This document shows, one piece after another, positions 16,822 through 26,752 of a stretch of 64,000 nt of DNA; position 1 is the stretch's first letter; each line of letters starts with the position of its first letter. Source of the stretch: Candidatus Competibacteraceae bacterium. Lineage in GTDB: Bacteria; Pseudomonadota; Gammaproteobacteria; Competibacterales; Competibacteraceae. The notes below the pieces were generated by a model that was given only the letters and a program-made list of their open reading frames with translations, made no database searches and was not told the origin of the DNA. Where the stretch lies: the NCBI GenBank assembly GCA_016713505.1, contig JADJPA010000001.1, forward strand, positions 186,001 through 250,000. The letters run 5' to 3'. The position numbers and the translations under genes were made by a program.

Positions 16822-17829
16822 TCATACATGAATTTTTTTCACCGTTCGTAACTCAAACATGGTTTTCCTCCCTTTGGGAGTCAGGGACCACACTAACTCT
16901 GTTCCACCGCCAGCGGTGTCCAAGGGAGTTATTTCGATTAAACCATAGGCCTGCAACTGTATGGCTATCGTTTTGAATTCCTGATCGTTGATTGCTCTGG
17001 CATGGCCACCAGCATCCAGGGAGTCGGCCAATTCGTCGGCAAGCCACTGTTTTACTTTTGAATTCTGTGGACGCTCTTCAAGGTATGGGGCGATCAGTGC
17101 AAATATTCGCGCCCAGCTGACGATCATCCCCCAAGCGCGATCATAAGGTGTTTTATCACTGCCCACGCGAACCCGCGTCGTGCCGTGGATGGTGAATGTA
17201 TCATCGAAGTCGGCGAGATCAATAGTCGAAAACTGGAGTTCTGACTTTAGGTGAGTGAGTTCGGCTTGGTAAGCATCATTTTGTTTTCTAAGGTGGATCA
17301 ATTCATTGAGGATATCTTCGTTACTCGTGCGATTGGATCTCGTCCAGCCGATTGCAGGGTAGGTTTTTACAGTTTTTAAAACACGCAAGGCAATCAGGCC
17401 CGGAAGATCATCGGACTCTTTCCAGAATTTCACGGAACGGCCGTTGCTGATCTTCGCTCGAAATGCTTTTAATTTTTCTCCAAGTACCGGATCGATAGCT
17501 GGTTGTTCGGTGAGTGCTTCATCAGGATTTTCATGAGCGAGGGCAATCACTTTTAACCCGCTGGCGACCGCGTAATCAAATTCCTGTTCCGCGCAGCCTA
17601 CGCTTTCTTCACTGACTGCTTCAGGCGGGCCCCCTATTAGCAATAAATAATAGTCGCAGTCACTGATTATTCTTTTGGTAAAATTCCATTGTTCTTCATC
17701 TTGAAGCGGGGAAAACTCTACCCCAGCCGGAATGCAATTCAGTTCCATAAGGGTTTGGATGACTTGTCGCCGCTCTTTTCTCAGGCCGACATGGGTTGAG
17801 CTGACGAAAATCTGATATCGTTTATCCAT
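16822..17829 (-). CDS. DUF4062-domain protein inserted in the mutase cluster
   Basis: Protein of 335 residues. The first 100 form a DUF4062 domain (YQIFVSSTHVGLRKERRQV, CDYYLLLIGG), a TIR/nucleoside-deoxyribosyltransferase-like fold. The middle has a coiled coil (about 175-205). The last 90 look like a winged helix (IAIQLQAYGLIEI, WSLTPKGRKTM). DUF4062 proteins are often tied to phage defence or NTPase signalling, but no partner ATPase or nuclease is present here. The gene is visibly AT-richer than mutB and meaB and splits them, so it looks like an inserted cargo gene. Its function is unknown. Confidence 0.75.
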   Translation of the reverse strand: MDKRYQIFVSSTHVGLRKERRQVIQTLMELNCIPAGVEFSPLQDEEQWNFTKRIISDCDYYLLLIGGPPEAVSEESVGCAEQEFDYAVASGLKVIALAHENPDEALTEQPAIDPVLGEKLKAFRAKISNGRSVKFWKESDDLPGLIALRVLKTVKTYPAIGWTRSNRTSNEDILNELIHLRKQNDAYQAELTHLKSELQFSTIDLADFDDTFTIHGTTRVRVGSDKTPYDRAWGMIVSWARIFALIAPYLEERPQNSKVKQWLADELADSLDAGGHARAINDQEFKTIAIQLQAYGLIEITPLDTAGGGTELVWSLTPKGRKTMFELRTVKKIHV

Positions 17830-17990
17830 AATAGTTTGATGTTAAACATCTAGGTCTTTTATCGTTCGTAACGAAATAAGGGATCTATGAGTTGCCGTGT
17901 ATAGCCTTCGCAGCGAAGGAGTGAATAGCATGATCTGGGGAAGCGCGGGCAATTAAAGTCACGCCGCCCTCATCCGAGCGCTATATGCCA

Positions 17991-18020
17991 TGGCCCTCGC
18001 CCACCGTAGGGCGAGGGCCA
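17991..18020 (-). terminator. Strong hairpin downstream of mutB
   Basis: A perfect 12-base stem (TGGCCCTCGCCC at 17991-18002 with its complement at 18009-18020) and a 6-base loop lie 20 bases past the mutB stop. There is no T run, so it may stabilise the mutAB message or attenuate transcription into the DUF4062 gene instead of being a classical terminator. Confidence 0.5.
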
Positions 18021-18039
18021 TTGACTCCTCACATTAGCT

Positions 18040-20216
<2,177 letters not shown>

Positions 20217-20220
<4 letters not shown>

Positions 20221-22358
20221 TGGGCGACCCCCATCTTCTTTTGCAACATCGTTAATAGATTTTGGCAATTGGCGGCGAGGTGGATGAAGTCATCCACGCC
20301 GGCGGCCTTGAGCGCATCGACCTGATCGGTGGGATAACCGGCCAGCAGCACCAGCAGTTCGGGATTGGCCTTTTTGAGTTTCGCCACCAGCGCCGGCACG
20401 ATGTCGGGATAGGTGGCGTCGGTGGAGCAGATCACCACCGCCTTGGCCTGGGAAGCCAGCGCCGCGTCGGCCGCTTCATCCGGGGTCTTGAAGCCTTCGG
20501 GATAGGTGGTTTCGAAGCCGCCCACCCCTAAAAACGCCGTGACGAAATCGGCGCGGGCCTTGTGCTGGGTCAGCGGCCCCATGTTGGCCAGGAAGACCAT
20601 CGGCCGCAGGCCGGTGCGGGCCACGTAGTTTTCCGCCGTCTGGCGCAACGCTTCGAACGCCTGCGCGCCACGCTGGGCGTGGATGGGTTTCAGCGTAGGA
20701 CCGGGCTTGGCGTTGCTGCGCGCCGCTTGGGCGATTTCACCCAACGTCGCACCGGCCAGCGCCGCCTGAATCGCGGCATCGACGCCGTTCGCACCCGCTT
20801 TGGCCAGTGTATCCAGCGCCGCCTGTTTTTGGCCGGTCGCGGTCTTGCGAAAATCGTTCAGCGCCGTGGCGCGTTCGGTCTGCACCGCCCAGGCATCGGT
20901 CGGAGTCGGTTCGATCCGGGTTTCCTTCAAGTTCGGATACATGTTGGTGCCGACGAAGATGTCCTTGCGTTTGGCGATGTTGGCGGCGCGCTTGGCGGCG
21001 GTGTCGGCGACTTGCGCCTGCGGCCAACCGGCGCTCAAGGCTTTGGTCATGCCGCCCTGCTTCTCGACCTCCTGGAAAATGCCCCAGGTCTTGCGAGCGA
21101 CCGAATCGGTCAGATTTTCGACGTACCAGGAGCCGCCGGCGGGATCGACCGTGCGGGTGATGTGACTTTCCTCGCGCAGCACGGTGTGGGTGTTGCGGGC
21201 GACCCGGCGCGAGAATTCATCCGGCACTCGCAGCAGTTCATCGAACGGCGAAATGTGCAGGCTGTCGCAGCCGCCGACCGCGCCGGAAAACGCCTCGGTG
21301 GTGGCGCGCAGCAGGTTGACGTGCGGATCGTAAACGGTCTGGTTCCAGGCCGAGGTGCGCGCGTGCAAGCTCATCTTCTGCGCGGCTTCGTCACCGCCGA
21401 AGGCTTGGACGATCTTGGCCCACAACAGCCGCGCCGCGCGCAGCCGGGCGATTTCCATGAAGAAGTTGGAGCCGATGGACAAGGCGAAGCGGAAGCGGGG
21501 CGCGGCGTCATTCACGCTGAGACCACGCGCCTGCATGGCGCGCAGATACTCCACTCCGGTCGCCAGCATGAACGCCAGTTCCTGAGTGGCGCTGGCGCCG
21601 CCGTTGTGGTACGGACTGCCTTGGACGGTGATGGTCTGCAACTGCGGGGCCTTGGCCTTGGCCCAGGCGGTCAGTTGCGCCATCACGTCGTAGATGCCCT
21701 CCAGATCGCGCGGCAGGCGGCCGTCGCGGGCCAGTTGGCCGAGCGGGTCCATGCCGATCGCGCCGCGCACTTTGTCCAGCGCCTTGCCTTGCTGTTGGAC
21801 CAGCGCCGCCAGCAGGGCGGTGACGGTCAAGGCGCTGGTGCTGGCCTGAATGTAAACCGGCGTTTTTTCGAGGTCCACACCGGCTAAAGCCTGGGCCAGA
21901 TCGGCGACGCTGGAGACCGACAGACCGCCTCTGCCGACGTCATCCGCTTCGGCTTGATCGGCGTCGATACCGGACAGGGTCGGGCGGTCGAGCACCAGAT
22001 TGACCGCGTTCTGACCGCGCTCCAGATCGGTGCGCAAGGCCGCGTTGAAAACGGCTGGCGTCGCGTAGGGCAGTTCCTGCGCCACGTCCCAACTGTGGGT
22101 GACATAGCCCAATGGAGTCGTCCCACGCAGGTAGGGCGCAAAGCCGGGCAGGCTGTCCAGATGCGGCAGCCCTTCGATATCTTCCTGCCGGTACATCGGT
22201 TGGAGATCGATGTCCTCATAGGTCTTGGTGATCAGCCGTTTTTCGAACGGCGCCCCTTTCAATATCTTATCGATGGCCTTGCGCCATTCCTCGTAAGGGG
22301 TTGGGGGAAATTCATTGAACGTCGGGGTTGCCGCGTCCGTTTGTTGTGGGTTAGCCAT
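20217..22358 (-). CDS. mutA: Methylmalonyl-CoA mutase small subunit
   Basis: Protein of 713 residues from ATG at 22358 (MANPQQ), which has GGAGG six bases upstream; the frame stays open 54 codons further but without family resemblance. It follows the same domain order as MutB (GNAVNLVLD-like, TRTVDPAGGSWYVENLT). In the C-terminal domain the B12 motif is replaced: PMVFLANMGPLTQHKARADF has no DxHxxG. That is the hallmark of the non-catalytic small subunit of heterodimeric mutases. At 713 residues it is longer than many small subunits (about 620-640). Confidence 0.95.
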
Positions 22359-22468
22359 GCGCATCCTCCGATGGATCGAAACACGAGGGGTTGACAGTAC
22401 CTTGAAAGTATAACCGAAGATCAAGGTGATTCCCGGCAAGGAATCGCGTTGAAAAGTATAGGGTGCGG

Positions 22469-22496
22469 TTGCAATCGGAAAGTGGGATGACATACT
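22469..22496 (+). promoter_or_regulatory. Possible promoter for the VOC/epimerase gene
   Basis: TTGCAA (22469-22474), a 16-base spacer and CATACT (22491-22496) lie about 55 bases before the GTG start, between the divergent mutA and VOC genes. The same region has two direct repeats TTGAAA(A)GTATA (near 22402 and 22449) that may be a shared operator. Confidence 0.3.
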
Positions 22497-22549
22497 GAAA
22501 TGATTGAGCGCTTTTCCCATGCAAATGCATCATCAACCAGGAGGCTCTT

Positions 22550-23023
22550 GTGTCCGATAGACCTTTTAAAGTGCTTGGTATTCAACAGATCGCCATCGGT
22601 GGCCTAGACAAGTCGAAGCTGAGTCGGTTGTGGGTGGATACCTTGGGCCTGACCATGACCGGCAATTTCCGCAGCGAGCGCGAAAACGTCGACGAGGATA
22701 TCGCCGCCATCGGTACCGGTCCGTTCAAGGTGGAAGTGGATTTAATGCAGCCGATCGACCCCGGCAAGGCGCCCAAGGTACACGAGCCACAGCTCAATCA
22801 CATCGGTCTGTGGATCAGCGATCTGAAAGCGGCGGTGGAGTGGCTGACCGCCAAGGGAATGCGCTTCACCCCCGGCGGCATCCGCAAGGGCGCGGCCGGT
22901 TACGATGTCTGCTTCCTACATCCCAAGGGCAACGACGCCACGCCTCTGAGCGGTGAAGGTGTGCTGATCGAACTGATTCAAGCCCCGCCGGAAGTGATCG
23001 AGGCGTTCGCCAAGGTCGCCTAA
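22550..23023 (+). CDS. VOC-family protein, probable methylmalonyl-CoA epimerase
   Basis: Protein of 157 residues with two glyoxalase-fold halves: VLGIQQIAIGGLDKSKLSRLW, then LNHIGLWISDLKAAVEWLTAKG and a C-terminal VLIELIQAP. Metal-site residues are plausible at Gln/His in the first half, His in LNHIGLW and Glu in LIELIQ, as in methylmalonyl-CoA epimerase. It is divergent from mutAB, whose substrate needs the epimerase, which is the main reason for the call. GTG is the start because AGGAGG (22539-22544) sits 5 bases before it and no ATG fits. Another VOC isomerase or lyase activity is possible. Confidence 0.72.
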   Translation: MSDRPFKVLGIQQIAIGGLDKSKLSRLWVDTLGLTMTGNFRSERENVDEDIAAIGTGPFKVEVDLMQPIDPGKAPKVHEPQLNHIGLWISDLKAAVEWLTAKGMRFTPGGIRKGAAGYDVCFLHPKGNDATPLSGEGVLIELIQAPPEVIEAFAKVA

Positions 23024-23042
23024 GCGTCTCCAACGTCAAAAA

Positions 23043-23065
23043 CCCCTCTTCAGATTGAAGAGGGG
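23043..23065. terminator. Perfect hairpin after the VOC gene
   Basis: CCCCTCTTCA (23043-23052), a 3-base loop and TGAAGAGGGG (23056-23065) make a perfect 10-base stem 19 bases after the VOC stop. A run of A precedes the stem (a T run on the minus strand) and A6 follows a few bases later, so it could work in either direction; plus-strand termination after the VOC gene is most useful here. Confidence 0.6.
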
Positions 23066-23420
23066 CCGCCAAAAAACAGTCGCAGCTTTATCGCCAGCGT
23101 CCCTCCACCCGACGGTTCTGGCGGGTTATTTTTTTCTAACCTGCTGATCTCGCTTTTATATGGGTGGTCAGCGCACTGAGAAAAAACCGCAAATTAAGGC
23201 TTTTAAGAGCCTCGGCCCAGTTTTTGCTAAGCCATTTCTCCATGCTCTGGCTCTGGCGTCACTTTGCTTAATATTCTTAGTAATCCACTATGTATTAGAT
23301 TTTTTATTTATGATTGAATAGTATGTTCAATCAAAGACTCTATTATAATAAATTTATATTGTAATTTTTATAAGACGTACATTTCGATATAGTTATTTTC
23401 ACCCCTAGGAAGGTATTCAT
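23066..23420. promoter_or_regulatory. AT-rich leader of the chemoreceptor gene with operator-like repeat
   Basis: There is no gene in this stretch. The last 140 bases are strongly AT-rich. They contain a 21-base palindrome-type site, GATTGAA (23312-23318) and TTCAATC (23326-23332) around a 7-base centre, followed 12 bases later by TATAAT (23344-23349). A regulator bound to the repeat would overlap the promoter. Confidence 0.4.
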
Positions 23421-25049
23421 GTGAAAGTTAATGTGGAGACATTAAAAATTAATAATGGCCTTTCAGGAAAATATCTTGGCTCGGTTGTATTGACTCTAGG
23501 GCTGTTATTCACCGTAACCGCCTTTTTGATCGGACGGCTGGAATCCGACATGATCCGGCAGTTCGACGCCACGCTGCGGGGTTTGGTGACGGCGATGAGT
23601 CAGGACCAAATCAAGAAACTTCAGGACGATCAGCGGTTTAAGGTCAAGCAACTCACCCAGTTGATGGCGGCGAGCTCCGAGCAGTCCTTCGCCAATTACG
23701 ACTATCGGGCCGTGCAGACTTTGGCGGAGCTGGTCGGCAAGGACGGTGACATTTCGTTCGTCGATTTTCGCACTGAGGAAGGTAAGTCGGTCGCCAGCGC
23801 CGGCAAGGCGGACGGCCATCCCGCCGACCGGATCGTCCACGAAGAGGTCCACGACAGCGGTGCAAAGTTGGGCGAAGTGCGTGTGGGCTACAACCTGGAT
23901 CGAGTGGAGCGGCAACAGACCGAAATCGCGGCGCGCAGCACCGGGGAACTCCAGCGATTGGACGCCCGGACCGCTGAGGATTTGCGCCGACTGCGGTGGG
24001 CGCTGGCGGCGATGATGGCCGCCACCGTCGTGGTGACCAGCCTGCTGGTGCTGTGGCTGTTCCGCAAATTGGTGTTGGGTCATTTGCGCAAGGCGGTAAC
24101 CCGCGCGGGCGACATCGCCCACGGCGTGCTGGAGGGCGCAAACGACGAGATTTACCCGAAGGATGAGATGGGGCAACTGCTGACCGCGATGCAGGACATG
24201 ACCGGCCGGCTGCGGTCGGTGGTCGGCGAGGTACGACACGCGGCGGACACCATCGGCAGCGTCGCCAGCGACATCGCCCAAGGCAACACCGATATCAAGC
24301 AGCGCACCGCCCAGCAAACGTCCACCCTTCACGACACCGCCTCTAACGTCCAACGGCTGACCGAGATCGTCCAACGCAACGCCGCCGGCGCGCGGCAAGC
24401 CGAGCAATTGGTGTCCGACGCGCGCGCGCAAGCGGAGCACGGCGGCGCGGTGGTCCGGCAAACCGTCGAAGCCATGGTGGCGGTCAACGACAGCAGCCGG
24501 AAGATCGGCGACATCATCAACGTGGTCAACGATATCGCCTTTCAAACCAACCTGCTGGCGCTCAACGCGGCGGTGGAGGCGGCGCGGGCGGGCGAGCAGG
24601 GGCGCGGTTTCGCGGTGGTGGCCGGCGAAGTGCGCAAGCTGGCCCAGCGCAGCGCCGAGGCCGCCCGCGAAATTCGGACGCTGATCGCCGATAGCGTGAG
24701 CAAGGTCGAGGAAGGCGACCGGCTGGTCAATCAGTCGGGCCAGACCCTGGAGGAAATCATCACCACCGTCAAGCGGGCCAGCGACATCGTGGCCGAGCTG
24801 GCGGCGGCCAGTCAGGAACAGGCGCGCGGCATCGAACAGGTCAATCAAGGCATCGCCACCATGGATCAAGTGGCGCAAGGCAATGCGGCCTTGACCGAAC
24901 AAGCAGCGGCGGCCAGCGAATCGCTGAATCGAGAGGCCGCGAATCTGGTGGAGCAAATGGCGTTCTTTCAATTGGCGGCGCGCCAGCGAGCGGCGGCCGC
25001 TTCCTTACCGGTGATTAACGTAGAAGAGCCTTATGGAGCAACAGCATGA
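23421..25049 (+). CDS. Methyl-accepting chemotaxis protein
   Basis: Protein of 542 residues with a membrane helix at about 19-38, a periplasmic region of about 150 residues, a second helix at about 193-214, a HAMP segment and a full signalling domain. The hairpin tip is typical (IAFQTNLLALNAAVEAARAG, EQGRGFAVVAGEVRKLAQRS). No known ligand-binding domain is seen in the periplasmic part, and no C-terminal CheR tether. It starts with GTG at 23421 (an overlapping ATG is out of frame). The stop overlaps the start of a periplasmic binding protein gene, suggesting that protein delivers the signal. Confidence 0.93.
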   Translation: MKVNVETLKINNGLSGKYLGSVVLTLGLLFTVTAFLIGRLESDMIRQFDATLRGLVTAMSQDQIKKLQDDQRFKVKQLTQLMAASSEQSFANYDYRAVQTLAELVGKDGDISFVDFRTEEGKSVASAGKADGHPADRIVHEEVHDSGAKLGEVRVGYNLDRVERQQTEIAARSTGELQRLDARTAEDLRRLRWALAAMMAATVVVTSLLVLWLFRKLVLGHLRKAVTRAGDIAHGVLEGANDEIYPKDEMGQLLTAMQDMTGRLRSVVGEVRHAADTIGSVASDIAQGNTDIKQRTAQQTSTLHDTASNVQRLTEIVQRNAAGARQAEQLVSDARAQAEHGGAVVRQTVEAMVAVNDSSRKIGDIINVVNDIAFQTNLLALNAAVEAARAGEQGRGFAVVAGEVRKLAQRSAEAAREIRTLIADSVSKVEEGDRLVNQSGQTLEEIITTVKRASDIVAELAAASQEQARGIEQVNQGIATMDQVAQGNAALTEQAAAASESLNREAANLVEQMAFFQLAARQRAAAASLPVINVEEPYGATA

Positions 25050-25831
25050 AAAACTTTAGGAAACTGCTTTTGGTGACCGGCTTGGCGGCCGCTTTGAGCG
25101 CAGGGTTCGGTCCGGCGGTGGCCGGCGCGGACGAACTTAAGATCGGCGGCGGTGCGGCCCCCATCGAAAACATCTTCAAGAAAGTCAAGGAACCGTTCGA
25201 GAAAGCAAGTGGCGTGCAACTGACATTGACCTCGGAAGGGCCGGATCAGGCGTTTATCAACGTTGAAAAAGGTGCCATCGACGTGGCGGCGGCCGGGTTG
25301 AGCTTCGAAGCTTGGCTGGAGCTGATGAAGCAGAAAGGCCATGAGATCGCCAATCCCAAGGATTTCAAGTTTCGCGTGATCGGCCGCGACAAGATTCAAG
25401 TCTTGGCCCACAAGGATTTGGCGGCGGTCAAGAGCTTATCCAAGGAACAGCTCAAGGGGATTTTCACCGGCAAGACCACCAACTGGAAGGAAGTGGGCGG
25501 TCCCGACAAGCCGGTGGTCGTGGTGTTTCCGACCAAGATGACCGGCACCAACAAGCTGTGGCAAGAAAAAATCATGGAGGGCGGCGAATGGCCCAAGGCC
25601 AATCTTCAGGAAGTGGCCGAAGCCTCCGATCTAAAAAAGAAGATCGCCGAAACGTCTGGCGCGGTCGGCGCGGGACCGATGGCCGCTCAGGACAAGGGCA
25701 GCCTGCATTCGCCGGAAACGCCGGAAGTCGGCCGGCCGGTCACAGCCCTGACCAAGGGCGCGCCTTCCGCCAACGTCCAGAAACTGTTCGATTTCATCGC
25801 GGGCGAAGGTCAGAAGTACATCGTCCGCTGA
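25046..25831 (+). CDS. PstS-like periplasmic binding protein coupled to the chemoreceptor
   Basis: Protein of 261 residues with a signal peptide (KLLLVTGLAAALSAGFGPAVAG) and a phosphate-binding-protein-like fold: LKIGGGAAPIENIF, AFINVEKGAIDVAAAGLSF, LAHKDLAAVKSLSKEQLKGI and IFTGKTTNWKEVGG, the last a PstS hallmark. Its ATG overlaps the chemoreceptor stop (ATGA), so the two proteins are made together. No permease or ATPase follows. A sensing role, with this protein presenting an oxyanion or other ligand to the chemoreceptor, is more likely than transport. The ligand is not known. Confidence 0.8.
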   Translation: MKNFRKLLLVTGLAAALSAGFGPAVAGADELKIGGGAAPIENIFKKVKEPFEKASGVQLTLTSEGPDQAFINVEKGAIDVAAAGLSFEAWLELMKQKGHEIANPKDFKFRVIGRDKIQVLAHKDLAAVKSLSKEQLKGIFTGKTTNWKEVGGPDKPVVVVFPTKMTGTNKLWQEKIMEGGEWPKANLQEVAEASDLKKKIAETSGAVGAGPMAAQDKGSLHSPETPEVGRPVTALTKGAPSANVQKLFDFIAGEGQKYIVR

Positions 25832-25882
25832 ACGGCGCGGCGGTGTTTTGATGCGGTTTGGGCGCGCTGGAGAGACTCGCGC

Positions 25883-25929
25883 GCCTGCCCTTCTCCCACC
25901 GGTGCGAGAAGATGGCAGGGGCGGCTTTT
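25883..25929 (+). terminator. Terminator between the binding protein gene and comB
   Basis: An imperfect hairpin (GCCTGCCCTTCTC at 25883-25895 pairing with GAGAAGATGGCAGGGGC at 25906-25922) followed by GGCTTTT. It lies between convergent genes and could stop transcripts from the plus side. Confidence 0.45.
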
Positions 25930-26696
25930 CAATCCAGTCGCGCCGGTTTCAACACGCCCGGTTCGACTTGCAGCGGCACCACAGCGACGCTGTCGAGCCG
26001 CGCGCAATAATCCAAATCCTCCTCACAACCCAAGGCCGCCAGGCCGCGCCCGTGATGGGCGTAGCGCAGCAGTTGCGGCAACCGTGTTTCCCAGCGCTCG
26101 AACAAAGCCATGGCGGCGATGGATTCGTCGTCGCCCGCGCAGTCGCTGTCGCGTTCGACGCTGAGCCCGCAGGCGATGGCCCCAGCGCAGATGGTGTCTT
26201 CCAAGGAAAAGCTGCCACGCCAGCCCGCCGCCACGATCCAAACCGTATGCGGTTGCTCCTGCAATAAAAATCGGACGACCGCCGCGCGATTGGTCAATGA
26301 AGCCGTGAGCAGGATCGGCACTTGTTGGACCCGTTCCAAGGCGCGGGTGCCGTTGGTGGTGCTCATGAAAATCCGCTTGCCACCGACTTGATCGGGCGTG
26401 CATTCCGAGGGCGAGTTACCCAGATCGAAGCCATCCAGCTTTTCGCCGCTGCGCTCGCCGGCCAGCAGACGTTTGTTGGCCGGCCAGCGCTTGCTGAAGC
26501 GGAACAGTTCGTCGAGATCGTCGAACACTTGAATGGCTTCCGCGCCGGATTGCAGCGCCGTCGCCATGGTGGTGGTGGCGCGCAGCACGTCGATGACGAT
26601 GGCGCAAGCGGGCATGTCGAGATTGAGGCCACCCTTGCGGGCTTTCTTGCTCAAATCCGGTACGAGGTCAGGGGTGTGATAGACGAAGATTTCCAT
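25929..26696 (-). CDS. comB: ComB-family 2-phosphosulfolactate phosphatase-like protein
   Basis: Protein of 255 residues from ATG at 26696 (MEIFVYHTPD); the frame is open further upstream but without resemblance. Family motifs include VIDVLRATTTMATALQSGA, LAGERSG, DLGNSPSECTPDQV, MSTTNGTRAL and AAGWRGSFSLEDTICAGAI, which form the acidic metal-binding site. In methanogens ComB removes phosphate from phosphosulfolactate on the way to coenzyme M. In bacteria the family is widespread and its substrate mostly untested. No comA or sulfolactate gene is seen nearby. Confidence 0.85.
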   Translation of the reverse strand: MEIFVYHTPDLVPDLSKKARKGGLNLDMPACAIVIDVLRATTTMATALQSGAEAIQVFDDLDELFRFSKRWPANKRLLAGERSGEKLDGFDLGNSPSECTPDQVGGKRIFMSTTNGTRALERVQQVPILLTASLTNRAAVVRFLLQEQPHTVWIVAAGWRGSFSLEDTICAGAIACGLSVERDSDCAGDDESIAAMALFERWETRLPQLLRYAHHGRGLAALGCEEDLDYCARLDSVAVVPLQVEPGVLKPARLD

Positions 26697-26752
26697 GGTG
26701 CTTATCCTGTGAACGGTGGCGTTCCTGCCGGTTAGATGGAGCGGAGATCGGT

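Noticed and set aside
22391..22414. TTGACA ... TATAAC as a plus-strand promoter for the VOC gene
   Set aside because: The spacer is only 12 bases, too short for a normal sigma-70 promoter.
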